From positions 18,031,295-18,095,294 of the forward strand of contig NC_133485.1 in the NCBI RefSeq assembly GCF_025370935.1: a stretch of DNA of 64,000 nt, given 5' to 3'. The notes below the pieces were generated by a model, which was not told where the DNA came from, searched no databases, and worked only from the letters and a program-made list of their open reading frames with translations. Positions 1 through 10,749 of the stretch are shown here, in pieces (the first letter of the stretch is position 1; the number at the start of each line of letters is the position of its first letter). The stretch comes from Choristoneura fumiferana (lineage: Eukaryota > Arthropoda > Insecta > Lepidoptera > Tortricidae). The position numbers and the translations under genes were made by a program.

Positions 1-756
1 ATGTTTATATTGGGTGGGGTTTTCTATTCAATTTGTTTACGTTTTTTTAATATTTTTTTAACCTTTGACACTTTTATTACCGTTGAGCATGCGCAATAGA
101 ATGGAAAACATCCGCCTCACCCACAATAGTGAAAAGAAAAGTGCGTAAGCGACACTGGGAAAAACGGCGTTTTAGTATATTCCCATTATACCCGCAGACT
201 AACTTACAACGGTTACAGTTAAAATTAAAGAAAGCAATCACCGCCGCCAACGGACAGCCATAACATAAGTTGAATTGGGTAAGGCCGCGAATTTTGACCA
301 ATGAGACATAGAAATAACATGAAAAAAATACGTGACGTTACCATAAAACGTAACGTGAATTTTTATAAAGCTTAGATCATACTGGTAAATATTCTCATTA
401 GATAACGTATCTATGAAAAAAAATACATGTCATATAATAAAGTGAAGTTTTTATTTTTACTAGAACTTTTTTTTACAAATAGTTGTAGTTGATAAACATA
501 ACGTATTAAAATACATTATACATTTTATTATCTTAAAATTGACACCCATTGTTCCACACACAAACATATACAAATTATCTCTCTATTATAGTTTCTGACG
601 ATACTGATCCTAAACCTGTCCTATATGGGATCTATAGAGCTAAAACATGAGAATGTGGAAGTACCCTCTAGTTGACGAACATCTTTCCAAAAGTGTCTCT
701 TTACATGCCTCTATAACACGTGCAAATTTATAAGCATAATGAATTTGGATAAGTGG

Positions 757-898
757 TTTTCTTTTATTCGACTAGATGGCAAACGAGCAAGTGGGTCTCC
801 TAATGGTAAGAGATCACCACCGCCCATAAAGATCTGCAACACCAGGGGTATTGCAGACGCGTTGCCAACCTAGAGGCCTAAGATGGGATACCTCACAT
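757..898 (-). mobile_element. Poly(A) retroposon family P1, 5'-truncated copy
   Basis: It carries the family module GCAAACGAGCAAGTGGGTCTC and later TTGCCAACCTAGAGGCC after a T-rich start. Read on the minus strand, the family ends in poly(A). It faces the fuller copy at 1001-1283. Confidence 0.7.
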
Positions 899-1000
899 GA
901 AATAACGAACATAATAATACATGCCACTTGCGTGGAAAAGATTACCCTATCGCATGAAAAAACAACCAGTTAAAAATAATCACAACTTACCCTTAAAATC

Positions 1001-1283
1001 GCAGGTGGTAGGACCTTGTGCAAGGTCCGCCCGGATTGCTACCACCATCTTGCTCGCTAATCCTGCCGTGAAGCAGCAGTGCTTGCATTGTTGTGTTTCG
1101 GCGTGGAGAGTAAGACAGCCGGTGAAATTACTGGCACGTGAGGTATCCTATCTTAGGCCTCTAGCTTGGCAATGCGTCTGCAATACCCCTGGTGTTGCAG
1201 ATGTTTATGGGCGGTGGTGATCTCTTACCATCAGGAGACCCACTTGCTCGTTTGCCATCCAGTCGTATAAAAAAAAAAAAAAA
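1001..1283 (+). mobile_element. Poly(A) retroposon family P1, near full-length copy
   Basis: It starts GCAGGTGGTAGGACCTTGTG and ends GTCGTATAAAAAAA with a poly(A) tail. Further copies occur at 23012, 28412, 35639, 40274, 40529 and 62187. Open frames across it are repeat sequence, not genes. It resembles abundant lepidopteran SINE or LINE-tail repeats. Confidence 0.75.
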
Positions 1284-1769
1284 GTACAAGCACTTTCGAC
1301 GTTTTTTCGAAAAAAAACTCCGCGTCACTTTTGATGGTTGTTTGTCAACAAACTGATGAGATTTATTTATCTTATCGGTGTTGTCCTATTAGAGTATTAG
1401 TTGCCAGTGCACAAAAACAAGTTTCTACCAAAATTGGCGTTAAAGCTGGCTTTATAAAGCGTCACCTAAATATTCGTAACGAAAACGTGGAATTTTGGCA
1501 CGTGAAAAGAAATAATTTTTTTTAAAGGGCTTATATCAATTATCTCATTTGCGACCTTGAGAGTTTATATCGTGTAATATAATAAAAAAAATTAAACCTC
1601 TAGGTGTTATCAGTTTTTTTTTATCAGCGTTCCAAATTTGAAACGTCCAAATTGGTCAAAATTCGCGGCCTTACTTTTGACAACCTTAGAGCGACCGCCG
1701 AGCGTAGGTATGAAAAGTGAAGTAGGTACATACAGGAGATTGACTTGTGAACTATCTGTGTTTTGTGCT

Positions 1770-2322
1770 TGAGATCCCGCGGGTTCGATTCCCGGCCGGG
1801 GCAGATATTTGTATGAATAATACTAATGTTTGTTCTCGGGTTTTGGATGTTTAATATGTATTTTTATATGTAAAAAGCCGTGGTGGCCTAGTGGTTTGAC
1901 CTATCGCCTCTCAAGCAGAGGGTCGTGGGTTCAAACCCCGGCTCGCACCTCTGAGTTTTTCGATATTCATGTGCGGAATTACATTTGAAATTTATCACGA
2001 GCTTTGCGGTGAAGGAAAACATCGTGAGGAAACCTGCACAAACCTGCGAAGCAATTCAATGGTGCATGTGAAGTTCCCAATCCGCACTGGGCCCGCGTGG
2101 GAACTATAGCCCAAGCCCTCTTGTTCTGAGAGGAGGCCTGTGCCCAGCAGTGGGACGTATATAGGCTAGGATGATGATGATGATGATGAATATGTATGAA
2201 GTACCTATGCAATATCTAAATAAGTATGTTTATCCGTTGTCTAGTATCCATAGTACAAGCATTGCTTAGTTTGGGACTAGGTCAATTGGTGTGAAGTGTC
2301 CCATGATATTATTTATTTATAA
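1770..2322 (+). mobile_element. tRNA-derived SINE family S1 (Metulj-like), interrupted by another SINE
   Basis: It begins inside the tRNA-like head with B-box GGTTCGATTCCCGG, followed by the family body (GATATTTGTATGAATAATAC). The body resumes after 2189 and ends GTCCCATGATATTATTTATT. Intact copies at 20364 and 27104 also show the A-box TGGCCAAGTGGTTAG. The Metulj name is from memory of Heliconius repeats and is tentative. Confidence 0.75.
1873..2189 (+). mobile_element. tRNA-derived SINE family S2, nested in S1, with (GAT)n tail
   Basis: The head has A-box TGGCCTAGTGGTTTGACC and B-box GGTTCAAACCC. The body ends in CAGTGGGACGTATATAGGCT and a GATGATGAT tail, as in RTE-mobilised SINEs. ATATGTA occurs on both sides (1866-1872 and 2190-2196) as a likely target-site duplication. 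Confidence 0.8.
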
Positions 2323-2347
2323 ATTTTCATTAGTCTGTCTGTCTATA

Positions 2348-2650
2348 TTGAAAATACAAACTGAAATATAGACTCACTGCTTAAGTGGCTAAATAAGAGA
2401 CAAACAAGCTGAGATATGAGGTGCATAGGGGAAATTCGTGTCGGTACCGTTGACCATCAGTGGTGTAGCGGTATAGCACGCGGTACGGATTACCGAGGAC
2501 CTGGGTTCGATTCCCAGTGATGGTCTTATTTTTCTGGTTTTTCTGTGCATCTATATTTCAGTTTGTATTTTCAATTTAGGTTTTACGGGATGACCGTAAA
2601 AGTAAAAATTTGGAATTGAAATAAAAAATACAAAAAGATTCCAAAATCTG
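2348..2650 (+). mobile_element. tRNA-fold-bearing repeat family X, copy 1
   Basis: It opens with TTGAAAATACAAACTGAAAT and carries the inverse of that sequence at about 2550-2575. It contains a 74-base tRNA-like module at 2452-2525 and ends AAATACAAAAAGATTCC. Other copies are at 8546, 8911, 24755, 27752, 29564 and 36500. Confidence 0.75.
2452..2525 (+). repeat. tRNA-like module of repeat X (not a tRNA gene)
   Basis: GACCATC at the 5' end pairs fully with GATGGTC at the 3' end. The T-arm CTGGG/CCCAG encloses TTCGATT, and GTG...CAC forms a D-arm. No good anticodon-stem pairing with a sensible variable loop is evident, and the module is repeated inside a dispersed element. Confidence 0.7.
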
Positions 2651-3016
2651 TCTGTCTATGTTAGGTTCATTTATTGAATGGATATTTTTTCCAGTCAGTC
2701 GTGTTGTTAACTAGCGTTAAACGTGGTCCAACTGTTTGGTCTTACCAATAAGCTTACCTGTTAAGGTTAAACTCGAAGCCTGTTGCAGCAGAACACACCC
2801 CAACACAAAAAATAATAACATTATCACTTCTTTAAAATCCGTTTAATTTAATTACTAAACATTAAATTATATACTTAATTCACTGTATCACTTCATGTCA
2901 TAAATAAAGGATCCCCACTTGACCTAATAACAAATGTCATAATGTAACGTTTGACATAATCATCCCTTGAACTAACAGTTGCTTCATTGAAATCGAAGGG
3001 TTTTATGTTTAATTAA

Positions 3017-4214
3017 AATTCTGTGCCTCCTGTGATAAGTGATACAAGTGCAAAATCGTCATTTTACAGCAGAGCGAAAATAAGATATAAAAAATTCTGG
3101 TTTGTGAGCCAAGGGGGCTAGCATATTCTGAAGCACCTTTTTTATACATAAAAATATATTCTATAATCTTTCATTTAGTGTTTTTCGGTAAATATTGTTT
3201 GTTCAAAGAAAATCGCGAAAAACCTGTGAGTTGTACCCATTGAAATGTCTAATATGAGTAAATGATATGTGTGTTAGATGATGCAAGTTCTGTTATACCA
3301 TGGTGCACCCCTGGAGCACCCATAATATCTCTTGGTGTAAACTGATATGATATACATGAACTTGTAAAACGCACTCACTCACTCACTCACTCACACTCAG
3401 CGTAATAGTATGTTCCCAGCTCAATGTTGCTTTAAGTAAAGTAAAACAAAAAAACCTGAAAAATTGTTTTTTTGACCTTGTATCCCGTTACAAATAAAAT
3501 TTACCTAACTAATATTAGTTTGCATTTGCAAAAAGTAAAGTAACATATCAGTTTGCAGCGACACTGAGGCGAGCAGATCCGGCGCACCCCTGATCCCGGG
3601 TCACCTCACCCCCACGCACACCCACCACACTTTATGCTTGCACTTGTATCACTTAACAAAACTGTTATTGCCGGAGGTTATTGCATAAATATTTTAAGGG
3701 AATAGTTTGACTTATACATATAATTTTAATTTGTATACCTTTACACTTAAAAATGTGTTAGTGAAAAGTGATTCATAACGAGATGTATCACTTATCACAA
3801 AAAAAAAAATTGTCTCGCATTGGTAGTAGTATGTACATGTTGAGTTGTACCCTGGTCTGATTTTAGAAAAGTTGGTCAAAAGTGGTATAACTGTAGATAT
3901 ATCAATATTTCCGAAAAAAGTACCGAAAAATAAAATGTAACAATAAATTCAATTTCACTTATACCACAAAGAACGAAAATAATCTTTAGAGCAATTACAT
4001 AAAGGGGTTACAACTTGATATATATCAATGTGCACGATTTTTTCCTGCTAGTTGTATCACTTTTCACAAAATTAGCTCCGAAACTATAACATCTAAAAGT
4101 ACGTGAGATAGACCCAAAAATTTGTTATTTTTTCTGATTATTTCTAAATAAAAACACACAAAAGGGTACAAGTCGACTTGACGACTTGTCGTTGATCACA
4201 GGAGGCACAGAATT
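3017..4214. mobile_element. 1.2 kb TIR element with repeated TGTATCACTT motifs
   Basis: The ends AATTCTGTGCCTCCTGTGAT (3017-3036) and 4195-4214 are exact reverse complements. The interior repeats GTGATAC / TGTATCACTT and GAGTTGTAC motifs on both strands, like subterminal transposase-binding repeats. There is no coding capacity, so it is probably a non-autonomous DNA transposon. Confidence 0.65.
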
Positions 4215-5339
4215 GCGTCTTAAAATAAAACTTTATTATTCTGTAATTTTAGCAAAACAACCGACAAACGATCAAGCCAAACGTTTCATTATGAAATTAA
4301 TAATTAACGCCAAATAATCCTAAATTAATAATTTACTTTAAAGTCACGAAAGTAAAAGTAACAATTAGACTTTAACACGACAGACACAACTGCAGGTGTA
4401 TTTCAAAATAAGCTGCTTCGTCAAGAGCAATGCTTAATATGAACCAGTTGGATTCAAGGCTTGGCGCAGACCGACTTGCGCATAACGCACTTGTTCCAAC
4501 GCCGACGATGAACGCGAAGCGATAAAGCTACAAATTAAGTACGAGTTAACGAGCGATAAGCGATTGTGTAGTTCAGATAGTTGTCGATGGGCAGGATAAA
4601 TAATACTACAACTAATACTCTTACAAAAGCTTTTATTTGCAAATTGTGTACTATAGGGTAGGTAGCCATTACGAAAAAACACAAGTAATATTATGTGCGT
4701 TATAACACAATTAAAACACACTACAGTCTTAAAATCTATTACGAGAAGCATGAAAAATTTGAGTGGAATAAAATTAAATGTCATAATAATATTTTGTTGA
4801 GAAAAGGTTTACCTATTCTAATTTAGTTTTTTTCCTTTACCTTTTTTGAGAAAAGCTTTTTTTTTAGCAAGCATGTGGTATTCTGAAAATGTTTGCCAAA
4901 ATGTTTCATTTGCCAAACTGTTTCATTTCTCTAAACAATTTAATAAAACCAAAAAAAAAATTTTTTCTTATTTATAGAACACAGTATGTTAGGTTAGGTT
5001 TGTTTAATGAAAATTCCGAAAAAAAACATCGTTTCATAGAAAATCGTGAGTTGAGAAATGAAACAGTTTGGCAAATATGAAACATGTGGGGATCGTGAGT
5101 TGGGATAACCTAACGAACAAAAAGTTGGAAAACCCCCGACTTTGTCACTTCAAAGTTCAATATCTCAAAACTTGCCTTCAATTGAAAAAAAAACCGCATT
5201 CAAATCGGTCAACCCATTTAAGAGCTACGGTGCCACAGACACACACAGACACACATAGCGGTCAAACTTACAACACCCCTCTTTTTGCGTCTGGGGTTAA
5301 AAAGGCAGACAACCAAGCATATTACGAGTATGTGCGAAT
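4215..5339. other. Unassigned intergenic DNA
   Basis: I see no gene. An inverse fragment of the large GGTTCCGGAGCC repeat lies near 4660-4730 and a poorly preserved repeat tail (GTGCCACAGACACACACAGAC) near 5210-5300, shared with 37200-37310 and 43690-43820. Confidence 0.4.
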
Positions 5340-5444
5340 TAATATCTGTCACAGCGGAGCGTGCAAAAATATCTGACACGTCCTTCCGGCCCTAGAAATA
5401 GAGTCGTATCAGATATTTATGCACGCTTGTTGTGTCAGATATTG
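5340..5444. mobile_element. Short foldback MITE
   Basis: The left arm (GCGTGCAAAAATATCTGACACG) is mirrored on the right as CGTATCAGATATTTATGCACGC, with about 25 bases between arms and matching outer ATCTGACACA ends. Confidence 0.55.
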
Positions 5445-6210
5445 GTGCTGGGGACTGTACCTACCGTACAAATTATCGGAAGTCCGAAAGCTTTACTCAT
5501 ACATATTTTTTTAAATACTAACGACATAGTAACTAACGATCGAAACTCATAATCATCCAGAGGCGTCTTTACCTATAGTGCAGGGTGTGCGTTGCACACG
5601 GGCGCAGCGGTGTTAGGGGCGCCGGCCGCGGCACTGTGTACGTATTCCATTTTGACCGCGCGCTTCCTAGATGGCGCTAAAGTAATAATTGCACACGGGC
5701 GCTACATGGGCTAAAGACGCCGCTGTAATCATCAGAATTCATAATATCACTTATCATACTAATAATCATTGGCATTTAAAAATCAATGGCAAAAGGTTAC
5801 AAACAAGAAAAATAAGAACCGGTTTACGGCAAGAAGGGGAAAAGCGCAAACAAATAGCCAATGCAAGTTTAGAGCTACGGGAAATAACATTGAGCTGTTT
5901 ATCTCGAATGTACACAAAGATAACTTAAAACAACGCAATTAAGAGTGACCTTGGAAAAGCTTACCTATGAAAAGGGAAAAAAGGCATAACGCATTTAAAC
6001 TTAGTGTGCCTTCCTATATGCTAAGTTTATTTTTAGACGATAATTTATGGCCTGACGGCATATCGTTTAGGAAATTTATTCATTTTAGACCTAAGCCTAA
6101 ATAAAGTACCCCAACCTTGAATAATGATTAGTACAAATGGAAAAAATAAAGTGCAGGACACTGTACTCGTGTTTTATAACTGTAAATCCATCAAGCGATC
6201 GGTTGACGGT

Positions 6211-6449
6211 TGAAGTGGCAGTGGGCGGGGCACATTGATCGCAGGACGGATGGCCGATGGGGCCAGAAGGTTCTCGAATGGCGTCCGCGGACCGGGAGAC
6301 GAGCTGTCGGTAGGCCTCCAACAAGATGGAGCGACGACTTGGTTAAGATCGCGGGATCGGTGGATGCGGAAAGCACAAGACCGGTCTAGTGGAGAGCCTT
6401 AGGCCTATGTCCTCAGTGGACGTCTTACGACATGACATGATGATGATGG
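6211..6449 (+). mobile_element. RTE/BovB-like LINE 3' end, 5'-truncated
   Basis: It translates to the reverse-transcriptase C-terminus (WQWAGHIDRRTDGRWGQKVL, then RPPTRWSDDLVKIAGS), then decays and ends in a CATGATGATGATGG tail. The same fragment lies inverted at 39590-39769. Confidence 0.85.
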
Positions 6450-6482
6450 AGATCGGTTGACGATGTGAGGTGTCTGTTAGAA

Positions 6483-7330
6483 TAACACCATTCAAGAAAC
6501 ATGGCTTTTACCGTCGGAATTAGCATATCTCACGTCGATCGACGAAGACTTTGGCAGTACGGGGACGTCAGCGGTCGACACAGCGAAGGGAATGCTGATG
6601 GGGAGACCGCATGGTGGAGTAGCTCTTCTCTGGCGCAAAAGTGTTTTTTCGTGTTTCGATCGTGCCTTGTGTCAATCCGCGTATTGCAGCAATCAAAGTG
6701 TCTATGTGCGATAAGACCGTGTTAATTATGACAGTATATATGCCCGTCAACTGTATTGATAATTTAACCGAGTTCACTGATTGCCTAGGTCAATTAAATG
6801 CAATTACTGAAGACAGTGGAATAGAAAATGTAATCGTTTTGGGGGACTTTAACTCCCACCCAAATGAGCTATTTTTTAAAGAGCTAGCTAGTATTTGTGA
6901 AGAGCAAAAGTGGATATGTGCCGACGTAAAAAAACTAAGTATAGACTCGGAGACACATGGGTGCAAGAGATGGTTAGACCATAGTATAGTCACACAGTCA
7001 GCGTGGTCACTTGTAACTAAACGATGTGTACAGTTCTGACCATTTTCCTTGGTTTATACATTGTATATTTAATGTCAGTCAACGTAAAGTTGCTTATCGC
7101 CCTCCAGAGACTGACAGTGTATCTTTGGGAATAAGGTCGCCAGAACAAATAAAACAGTATTGTAACTTATGTAATAAATATTTAAGAAATATCGACACGC
7201 CAGTAGATTTAATTAAGTGTTGCGGATATTTTTGTAATGAGCATCATCATAAAATCATAATAAATGACTTATATGAAAATATTGTTTCTTGTTTATGTTT
7301 AGCTTCAAATAGTACTACCTACAGCGATCC
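6483..7330 (+). pseudogene. Broken non-LTR retrotransposon endonuclease domain
   Basis: Three frames read in order give an APE-type endonuclease: IQETWLLPSELAYLTSID and GRPHGGVALLW, then VYMP and VIVLGDFNSHP, then WLDHSIVT, then SDHFPWF. Frameshifts near 6650 and 7030 break it, and the reverse transcriptase is missing. In such LINEs this domain nicks target DNA. It is a dead fragment, probably of a CR1/Jockey-group element. Confidence 0.85.
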
Positions 7331-7864
7331 CTTGCCTCCCTGCGCCACAGAATATATAATAGTACTGTCGTACAGAACGGCCACGCTCCGCCCCGCACCG
7401 GTTCGAGTTACCCCACCCCTCAAGCGCAGATTGCAGGAAAACCGCAGGAAAGCAGTCCGGTGCGCGACGCGATGTATGTCGGCCGCACGGCACTAAGTTC
7501 GGGAGCAATAGTTTTGCGAAATCGTAACGGTACCCTACCTACTTCCTTTTTCTAAATAAATAGTGATTTCTGGAATTAACGCGATTAATACATGAAATAA
7601 CTACCTACCGAATGATTATTTTAAGTTTGTAGACGTATCTATTGTAATTGAAAATAATAATGCTTAAAATACGCAGACAGACACATTTTGTAGGTTTAAA
7701 TAAATCGAGGATATTCTGGCAGAACCGGATAAGTGCACAATATTTATTTTTTATACGGTTTTGCTAGATAAATAAAGCAGAAAACATTGAGTATGCCTAT
7801 GTATGTAACTTTAAAAAAAATGCACTTATTTTGTTTTGCCAGAATACCCTCGAAATAGGTAAGA

Positions 7865-8390
7865 TTAACGATTACATTGATTTGCACATATCTAAGCCAT
7901 ACCTACATATGAGTACCTTTAAATGTCATTGGTAGCACTTATAGTATTATACAGTTTTGCAATAGTCAGCCCTGTGCAGCTTACGCACACATTGACGCGT
8001 GTACAGACGTCGTCATGCCTATGTAGATTCAAGAACGCGTATTTTGTACGGCGTGGCCGCGCTGTGCCTGCGCGTCCAGTATAGCAAATGCCTTCAGGGC
8101 ACTGTTGGGGCTGCCACGGTTCTGCAGCGCTTCCGCCATGTTCGCGGGAGCTCGAGTGGACAACTTTACTGCCGTCTTGCGCAAAAAGATGGCATCACTT
8201 TTAATTAGGATACGTGGCAGCCCAAACAGTCTCCTGAAGACATTAGCTGTAAGAAATGAGTGCTCAATTATGCAACACCTAATTAAAAATACCCTTTCAC
8301 TGGCTAGCTATAATTACTAACATAGTCTTAAGGAAATACTAACAATTTTTTTGGATCAAGTTGTCTGAATAAATAAATTATTATTATTAT
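7865..8390. repeat. Dispersed repeat (inverse copy at 29240-29400) followed by LINE-like (ATT)n tail
   Basis: GACGCGTGTACAGACGTCGT and flanking sequence occur reverse-complemented at 29240-29400. The segment ends AATAAATAAATTATTATTATT, a common non-LTR tail. No intact ORF is convincing. Confidence 0.55.
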
Positions 8391-8545
8391 AATACAATCG
8401 TTTATACTAATATTTGTTTTCATACATTTTCTTATACTAAAGATCGAAACTCCTAATCATTCTAATTCATAACGCCAATATTCATAATTTTGTTTTACTT
8501 ATACTAATTTTGTTTTCGTATTTTTTTTGATCCTATAATTTCTTA

Positions 8546-8905
8546 ATCATAAGTATCGAAAATACAAACTGAAACATAGATGTACAGAAAAACCAGAAAA
8601 ATAGACCAGCGCTGGGAATCGAACGCAGGTCCTCGGGGTTCCTTGCCACGTGCTATACCGTTACACCACCACTGGACAGGGGTACAGACACGAATATCTC
8701 CTATGCACCACATATCTCAGCTTGTTTGTTTCTGTTTTAGTCACTTAAGCAGCGACACTAGCGACATCTATGCTGAAGCCCTCATCGAGAAACTTTTTTC
8801 AGCATTCCATTGGAACTAGCCGCTCACCCAGGCAAGAGATGTCGTTATTAAGCAATCAAATTATAATTGGTTTTCGGAGTATTTTTTGTATTTTTTATTT
8901 CTTTT
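8546..8905 (-). mobile_element. Repeat family X, copy 2 (minus orientation)
   Basis: It reads CGAAAATACAAACTGAAACA then the inverse tRNA-like module, then the family body to the AAGCAATCAAATTATAATTGG end. A second copy in the opposite orientation starts at 8911, forming an imperfect inverted pair. Confidence 0.7.
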
Positions 8906-8910
8906 ATGTA

Positions 8911-9668
8911 TCAACAAGCTGAGATATGTGGTGCATAGGAGATATTCGTGTCTGTACCCCTGTCCAGTGGTGGTGTAGTGGTATAGCACGTGGCACGGAA
9001 TGCCGACTCCAGCGCTCCTTCGATTTCCAGCGCTGGTCTATTTTTACCCGACGCTACGTGTTTGACGCATATGTATGTATGTATGTCTATTCCTATGTCC
9101 ACTCATAACTACTCAACGGCTCAACCGATTTTGATAAAATATACGTCATTGGATTTGTCTTGATGACGCGAGTGACACTGGGTGAAATGATTGAAAAATC
9201 AATATGGCAGATTTTTGGCGCCAAATTGTAAGTTTTCAAAAATTGTTTTTTATTCAAATCTATCGAGTAGGGTATCAAATGAAAGGTAATAACTAGCCCA
9301 TTCTAAATATATATGGGTTATAATAGTTTAAATCTACCATTTTCAAAGTACTATTAAAAGAGTGTAAAATAAAACAATAAATTTAACAATCAAAAAACCT
9401 GACTGCGTTTAAAAATACTAAATAGAAGAAAACAAGTATAGTGGGCTAGAACTTTGTTAAGTAGCTAACTTAAAGTTCAACAGTCGGAACCCATTTAAAT
9501 CGTGACACGCTCAAAAATTCTTGCCTAATGGGTCCAGACTGTTGAACTTTAAGTTAGCTACTTAACAAAGTTCTAGCAGTAAACGCAGTCTAAGACAGTT
9601 TGTATTTTCGATAACGGGATGACCGTAAAAGTAACTTGAAATGAAAAATACAAAAAAGTCTCCAAAAA
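8911..9668 (+). mobile_element. Repeat family X, copy 3, interrupted
   Basis: Family sequence occupies 8911-9055 (ending GCGCTGGTCTATTTTTA) and resumes at 9594-9668 (CAGTTTGTATTTTCG, then GGGATGACCGTAAAAGTAA). About 540 bp of other repeat sequence lies between, including a perfect hairpin. Confidence 0.6.
9446..9576. repeat. Perfect 40 bp inverted repeat (hairpin)
   Basis: Arms 9446-9485 and 9537-9576 are exact reverse complements (CTAGAACTTTGTTAAGTAGC...) with a 51 bp spacer. Weaker matches extend outward to about 9403 and 9592, so it is probably a foldback MITE. Confidence 0.7.
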
Positions 9669-10099
9669 ATGTGTCATTTATCCGCACATCCGCATTATTG
9701 GCGCGCAGGGGCTTGGAAATATTTTGATGGTGTAAAATGATTTATGTATTTAAGGAAGGGAAGGATTGCGTTAGGTACGACGACGAGCGAAGCGAGGAAG
9801 AGTTTTAGGTATAACTGGGACCCTACAGCGTGCGAGCCGAGCGAGCGAAGCGAGCGTGCCGCGGTAGCGGCCAGCGAAACGCCAGGACCGAATATATTTT
9901 TTTTAACTAATACTTATAATAGAAATAATTAACTATATAAGTAAATCTTATTTTTAATAGGTCGTTATGAAAAACAATATTATGAGTTAAAATATTTTCT
10001 TATTGATGCCATTATTAATAAGAAAATTATGGTATTTATCTATTACGAGTATGAAGGGAAAAAAAATATTATAACAATTTGTCGGCATAGTTTACATTA

Positions 10100-10240
10100 T
10101 ATACCCGTGCAAAATTACAGATTTCTAGCATTTATAGTCCCTGAGCAAAGCCGCGGACGGACGGGCAGACAGATAGACATACATGGCGAAAGTATAAGGG
10201 TTCCGTTTTGCCATTTTGGCTCCGGAACCCTAAAAATAGG
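10100..10240 (-). repeat. Fragment of large GGTTCCGGAGCC repeat
   Basis: It carries CCCTGAGCAAAGCCGCGGAC and TTTTGGCTCCGGAACCCTAA, shared with longer copies at 48900, 51985 and 58825. Confidence 0.65.
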
Positions 10241-10261
10241 AATAAGAATTTTAGGAGAGTC

Positions 10262-10748
10262 AATATGGTCATCGCGTCCGTCGAGCTCTCGGCTCCGCGT
10301 ACATCCCCGCGACCCTAGAGCCTACAGGTCTTCTTGCTGCGGACGGGAAGAGGCCCGACGGTTGTACGTTGGTGCCGTGGCGTCTGGGGCTGCCGTTGGC
10401 GTGGGATGTTACATGCGTGGATACGTTAGCCCCGTCCCACGTCCAACGGTCTGCGCGGAAGCCAGGGACAGCTGCAGACGATGCCCAAACCGTCAAGTGC
10501 CGCAAATATGCCTTTCTTAAGGACAACTACTTTTTTGCGGCACTTGCGGTCGAAACCTTTGGTCCAACACACAAAAGTTTATGAAAGAAGTGTCGGACAA
10601 ACTAATCGGCGTCTCTGGCGACCAAAGAACAGGCTTTTTCTTCGCCCAAAGACTGAGCCTCGCAGTGCAACGAGGCAACGCCGCCAGCGTCTTGGGTACA
10701 ATGCCCCGCGCTGCGCTGCCTTTGGAAGACGAAGCCCGTTTTAGTTAA
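10262..10748 (+). pseudogene. C-terminal domain of a retroelement-type ORF, one frameshift
   Basis: From about 10286 the frame reads SAYIPATLEPTGLLAADGKR, then PDGCTLVPW, LAWDVTCVDTLAPSH and AVETFGP. It then shifts frame near 10580 to KEVSDKLIGVSGDQRTG and VQRGNAASVLGT before TAA at 10745. I recognise this from C-terminal regions of uncharacterised mobile-element proteins in invertebrates, often next to reverse transcriptases; the exact superfamily is uncertain. Confidence 0.6.
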
Positions 10749-10749
10749 T

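Larger units (their letters stand above)
279..1674. mobile_element. DNA-transposon-like element with 24 bp perfect terminal inverted repeats
   Basis: Positions 279-302 and 1651-1674 are exact reverse complements, beginning GTAAGGCCGCGAATTTTGAC. The interior has no transposase ORF. It contains two later retroposon insertions (757-898 and 1001-1283). Superfamily is not assignable from the ends alone. Confidence 0.6.

Noticed and set aside
921..1220. A 99-residue ORF on the plus strand
   Set aside because: It lies in the P1 retroposon, and the same frame recurs wherever the repeat does.
2452..2525. A tRNA gene
   Set aside because: The module has tRNA-like arms and Pol III boxes but recurs at six or more sites inside a dispersed repeat and lacks a convincing anticodon arm.
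5689..5928. A 79-residue ORF
   Set aside because: It has no recognisable domain, no splice or promoter context, and lies among repeat fragments.
6483..7330. A functional endonuclease gene
   Set aside because: The domain is split over three frames and lacks the reverse transcriptase; it is a LINE relic.
10029..10260. An upstream extension of the 10262-10748 coding fragment
   Set aside because: This part is the unrelated GGTTCCGGAGCC repeat.
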